This document shows, in pieces, positions 6,273-8,070 of a DNA stretch of 8,070 bases; position 1 is the first letter of the stretch; each line of letters opens with the position of its first letter. The stretch spans positions 1 to 8,070 of the forward strand of contig JAUWSP010000107.1 in NCBI GenBank assembly GCA_030610025.1, written 5' to 3'. The translations under genes and the position numbers were made by a program. The notes beneath the pieces were generated by a model. The model was not told the DNA's origin and did not search any database. It worked only from the letters and a program-made list of their open reading frames with translations. The DNA is from Acidobacteriota bacterium (GTDB lineage Bacteria; Acidobacteriota; Thermoanaerobaculia; Multivoradales; JAHEKO01).

Positions 6273-6309
6273 CACTCAAAAGTCCTCTTGAACCCTTGGC
6301 ATCGCACCC

Positions 6310-6597
6310 TTACCGGGGGCGACCCATCTTCTCCACTCTCTTGCCACCGTGACCACGGAAGGTCCTCGTCATCGCGAACTCGCCCAACTTGTGACCGACC
6401 ATGTTCTCGGTTATGAAAACTGGAATGAACTTGATGCCGTTATGCACGGCGATGGTACGCCCCACCATGTCCGGCGTAATCGTCGAGCGGCGAGACCACG
6501 TCTTGATGACGCGCTGGTCGTTTGTACCGGCCGCCGCCTTCACCTTGTCCTCCAGGTGATAATCGATGAAGTAACCCTTCTTGAGAGATCGAGCCAT
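6310..6597 (-). CDS. rpsS: 30S ribosomal protein S19
   Basis: S19 is a 30S head protein that pairs with S13 and contacts the large subunit and A-site tRNA. The 95-residue product is close to the usual 90-95. It begins [20 protein letters not shown] and holds the conserved [20 protein letters not shown] (32-51). The signature [23 protein letters not shown] follows at about 52-74. The C-terminus [10 protein letters not shown] ends in a basic tail. The ATG at 6597 is preceded by GGAGAAG (6608-6602), 15 bases after the rplB stop. The stop is TAA. Nothing about the gene is odd. Confidence 0.98.
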   Translation of the reverse strand: MARSLKKGYFIDYHLEDKVKAAAGTNDQRVIKTWSRRSTITPDMVGRTIAVHNGIKFIPVFITENMVGHKLGEFAMTRTFRGHGGKRVEKMGRPR

Positions 6598-6612
6598 ATC
6601 GCTTCTCCACCT

Positions 6613-7440
6613 TTACTTGCGCTTCCGGCGCCGCACGATCATGTTGTCGGTCCGTTTGTTTCTGCGGGTCTTGTAGCCCTTGGTCGGAAAGCCCCACGGG
6701 GTGCAAGGGTGACGCCCACCCGAGCTCTTGCCCTCTCCGCCACCCATCGGGTGATCCACAGGGTTCATGGTTACGCCCCGATTGTGGGGACGCCGTCCCT
6801 GCCAGCGAGTCCGCCCCGCCTTGCCCGATGAGATGTTGCCGTGATCCAGGTTGCCGACCTGGCCAATCGTTGCGTAGCAGCCCAGATGCACCTTGCGCAC
6901 CTCGCCCGAGGGTAGCTTCACCTGGGCATAGCTGCCTTCCTTGGCCATCAGCTGTGCTCCACCGCCCGCGCTCCTGACCATCTGACCACCCTTGCCGATC
7001 TTGAGCTCGATGTTGTGGATGATGGTGCCGACAGGAATCTGCCGCATGGGCAACGCATTGCCCAGATTGACCGGAGCGGCCTCGCCGGAAATCACCTCGG
7101 CGCCCAACTCCAGACCGCTGGGCCAGAGGATGTACCGCTTCTCTCCGTCTGCGTAGCTCAGCAGGGCGATGTGTGCCGTTCGATTCGGGTCGTACTCGAC
7201 GGTGGCTACTTTGGCCGGCACGCCGTGCTTGTCCCGCTTGAAGTCCACTACACGGTAGCGACGCTTGTGGCCACCACCGCGGAATCGGACCGTCGTCAGA
7301 CCCTTGTTGTTGCGCCCACCGATCCGCTTCTTGCCCTTGGCCAGTGGCTTGTGGGGCTTGCTCGCCGTCAGATCCTCGAAGGTCGAGACCGACCGATTGC
7401 GACTGGCTGGATTCGTGGGTTTGTATTGTTTGACTGCCAT
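6613..7440 (-). CDS. rplB: 50S ribosomal protein L2
   Basis: L2 is one of the most conserved 50S proteins; it supports subunit joining and the peptidyl-transferase region. The 275-residue product has the standard length. It starts [20 protein letters not shown] and contains the OB-fold and SH3-like core, with [19 protein letters not shown] (42-60). The C-terminal signature [12 protein letters not shown] (226-237) keeps the His equivalent to the functionally important E. coli His229 (here 230). Position 232 is Met where many L2 proteins have a second His. The ATG at 7440 has two purine tracts upstream: AAAGGA (7456-7451) at 10 bases and AGGA (7447-7444) at 3 bases. The frame is open further upstream, but a TTG at 7503 has no binding site. 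It is separated from rplW by an unusual 100-base spacer. Confidence 0.98.
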   Translation of the reverse strand: MAVKQYKPTNPASRNRSVSTFEDLTASKPHKPLAKGKKRIGGRNNKGLTTVRFRGGGHKRRYRVVDFKRDKHGVPAKVATVEYDPNRTAHIALLSYADGEKRYILWPSGLELGAEVISGEAAPVNLGNALPMRQIPVGTIIHNIELKIGKGGQMVRSAGGGAQLMAKEGSYAQVKLPSGEVRKVHLGCYATIGQVGNLDHGNISSGKAGRTRWQGRRPHNRGVTMNPVDHPMGGGEGKSSGGRHPCTPWGFPTKGYKTRRNKRTDNMIVRRRKRK

Positions 7441-7540
7441 GGTTCCTGGTTCCTTTCGCTGCTTTATCCGGACAGCGTTCCGATATTCGAGCCGCTCGAG
7501 CAAGGTCGAGGCACAGGCCCGACCTCACTGATCGCTGATG
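7441..7540 (-). other. Structured 100-base spacer between rplW and rplB
   Basis: This is the longest spacer in the window and is rich in inverted repeats. Hairpin 1 (7525-7503 in transcript order) is AGGTCG-GGC, loop CTGT, GCC, a bulged T, then CGACCT: nine pairs. Hairpin 2 (7499-7487) is TCGAG, loop CGG, CTCGA. Hairpin 3 (7482-7469) is CGGA plus a bulged A and C-G pair around a GCT loop. An alternative stem, CGCTG (7477-7473) with CAGCG (7461-7457), excludes hairpin 3. The rplB ribosome binding site follows directly. No T-run follows any stem, so a terminator is not supported. A leader-like regulatory or processing element is possible but unproven. Confidence 0.45.
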
Positions 7541-7831
7541 TCATACGCCCTCGAAAAACTCGATGGTCTTCTCACCCTCCGCCAAACGAACGTACGCCTT
7601 CTTCCAGTCGGGCCGTCGTCCTTCGAAACGTCCCTGCCGACGAACCTTGCCGTGCATTGAAGCGACGCGAACCTCGGCAACCTTGACCTTGAACTGCGCT
7701 TCCACGGCCCGCTTGACGTCGACCTTGTTGGCTTTGCGATCCACTTCGAAAGCGACGGTATTGGTGTCGTCCCTCTGCGACGTCGACTTCTCGGTGATCA
7801 AGGGGCGTCGGATTACGTCCTGGACTCTCAT
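7541..7831 (-). CDS. rplW: 50S ribosomal protein L23
   Basis: L23 lies at the peptide exit and is the main docking site for trigger factor and the signal recognition particle. The 96-residue product has the family pattern: MRVQDVIRRPLITEKSTSQR, then the F-E-V-D-R-K-A-N-K-V-D-V-K-R-A-V-E region (28-44) and F-K-V-K-V-A-E-V-R-V (47-56). The basic loop GKVRRQGRFEGRRPDWKKAY (61-80) ends near the signature's final strands, and the protein closes with T-I-E-F-F. The ATG at 7831 is 10 bases after GGAGG (7846-7842). It overlaps the rplD stop as ATGA (4 bases), pointing to coupled translation. The upstream in-frame extension is just rplD sequence in another frame. The stop is TGA. Confidence 0.98.
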   Translation of the reverse strand: MRVQDVIRRPLITEKSTSQRDDTNTVAFEVDRKANKVDVKRAVEAQFKVKVAEVRVASMHGKVRRQGRFEGRRPDWKKAYVRLAEGEKTIEFFEGV

Positions 7832-8070
7832 TTGGACAAGACCTCCACGATACGGCTCAAGGCCTCTTCCGACACCACGATGTGAGGACAATCCACGACG
7901 TCGTACACGTTGACGGCCAGGGCATCGACGGTCCTGACCCGCGGATTGTTGCGAGCGGCCAGAGCCAGGTTCTCATTGCCATGCGTGTCCACCAGCAGCG
8001 CCCTACCCGACACACCCAGGCCCTCCAGCTTGCCGGCGAGGTCCCTGGTCTTGTGAGTCTCCATTTCCAA
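7828..8070 (-). CDS. rplD: 50S ribosomal protein L4 (C-terminal part)
   Basis: L4 lines the exit tunnel through an internal loop and, in E. coli, also represses its own operon. Only the last 80 codons are present; the gene enters at the window edge (8070), and the codon there is an ordinary Leu, not a start. The visible part is the family's C-terminal Rossmann-like portion: KTRDLAGKLEGLGVSGRALL, then V-D-T-H-G-N-E-N-L-A-L-A-A-R-N, then the conserved T-V-D-A-L-A-V-N-V-Y-D-V-V (near C-terminal residues 45-57) and a last helix E-E-A-L-S-R-I-V-E-V-L. The tunnel loop lies outside the window. The TGA stop overlaps the rplW ATG. Position directly before rplW confirms the call. Confidence 0.95.
   Translation of the reverse strand: MEMETHKTRDLAGKLEGLGVSGRALLVDTHGNENLALAARNNPRVRTVDALAVNVYDVVDCPHIVVSEEALSRIVEVLSK

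Noticed and set aside
7441..7503. A longer L2 starting at TTG 7503
   Set aside because: No ribosome binding site precedes the TTG, and the family N-terminus [11 protein letters not shown] begins exactly at the ATG at 7440.
6440..7528. A 362-codon minus-strand frame overlapping rplB and rpsS in another frame
   Set aside because: Low-complexity Gln/Gly/Arg/Ser composition typical of an out-of-frame reading of L2, which is certain in its own frame.
1..8070. An undescribed system or inserted mobile element
   Set aside because: Every gene is a canonical S10-spc member in canonical order; there is no extra gene, terminal repeat, integration scar or room for one.

Overview
The window is a contiguous block of the bacterial S10-spc ribosomal protein gene cluster, read entirely on the minus strand. 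In transcription order, from high to low coordinates, it holds rplD (3' part only), rplW, rplB, rpsS, rplV, rpsC, rplP, rpmC, rpsQ, rplN, rplX, rplE, rpsN, rpsH, rplF, rplR, rpsE, rpmD, rplO and the first 24 codons of secY. All 18 complete genes are intact and of normal family length. I see no frameshift, inserted element, tRNA, CRISPR array or foreign gene. No gene-free stretch reaches 300 bases; the longest spacer is 100 bases, between rplW and rplB.

Organism: a bacterium with moderately high GC content (roughly 60 percent by eye). Canonical gene order, the short zinc-type S14, an L24 with a cysteine-rich C-terminal ribbon and the style of L15, L2 and SecY N-terminus fit a deltaproteobacterial-grade lineage (Myxococcota, Desulfobacterota or a relative). 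This is a soft inference from remembered family sequences; an acidobacterial or other origin is not excluded.

Layout: 7828-8070 is the L4 tail, coupled to L23 by an ATGA overlap. A structured 100-base spacer precedes L2. The S10-type block (L2, S19, L22, S3, L16, L29, S17) runs down to 4305. L14 starts only 2 bases after S17, so the usual division between S10 and spc operons is absent here and the genes look like one transcription unit. The spc-type block (L14, L24, L5, S14, S8, L6, L18, S5, L30, L15) then leads into secY through a GTGA overlap. No promoter or terminator is visible, so both transcript ends lie outside the window.

The products build the 50S and 30S subunits. L23, L22, L24, L29 and L4 surround the peptide exit tunnel. 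S3, S4-partner S5, S8, S14, S17 and S19 shape the small-subunit head, platform and decoding side. L2, L14, L16 and L5 sit at the subunit interface or tRNA path. SecY is the membrane channel that docks at the exit tunnel. Most start codons have a clear GGAGG-like ribosome binding site on the minus strand, several overlapping the previous stop codon, which suggests strong translational coupling.

I found no undescribed system. The points worth a second look are small: the structured rplW-rplB spacer, a hairpin between rplN and rplX, a TTG start for rpsE, unusually frequent TAG stop codons for highly expressed genes, tandem GTG-ATG starts and a lysine/alanine-rich N-terminal extension on L5.
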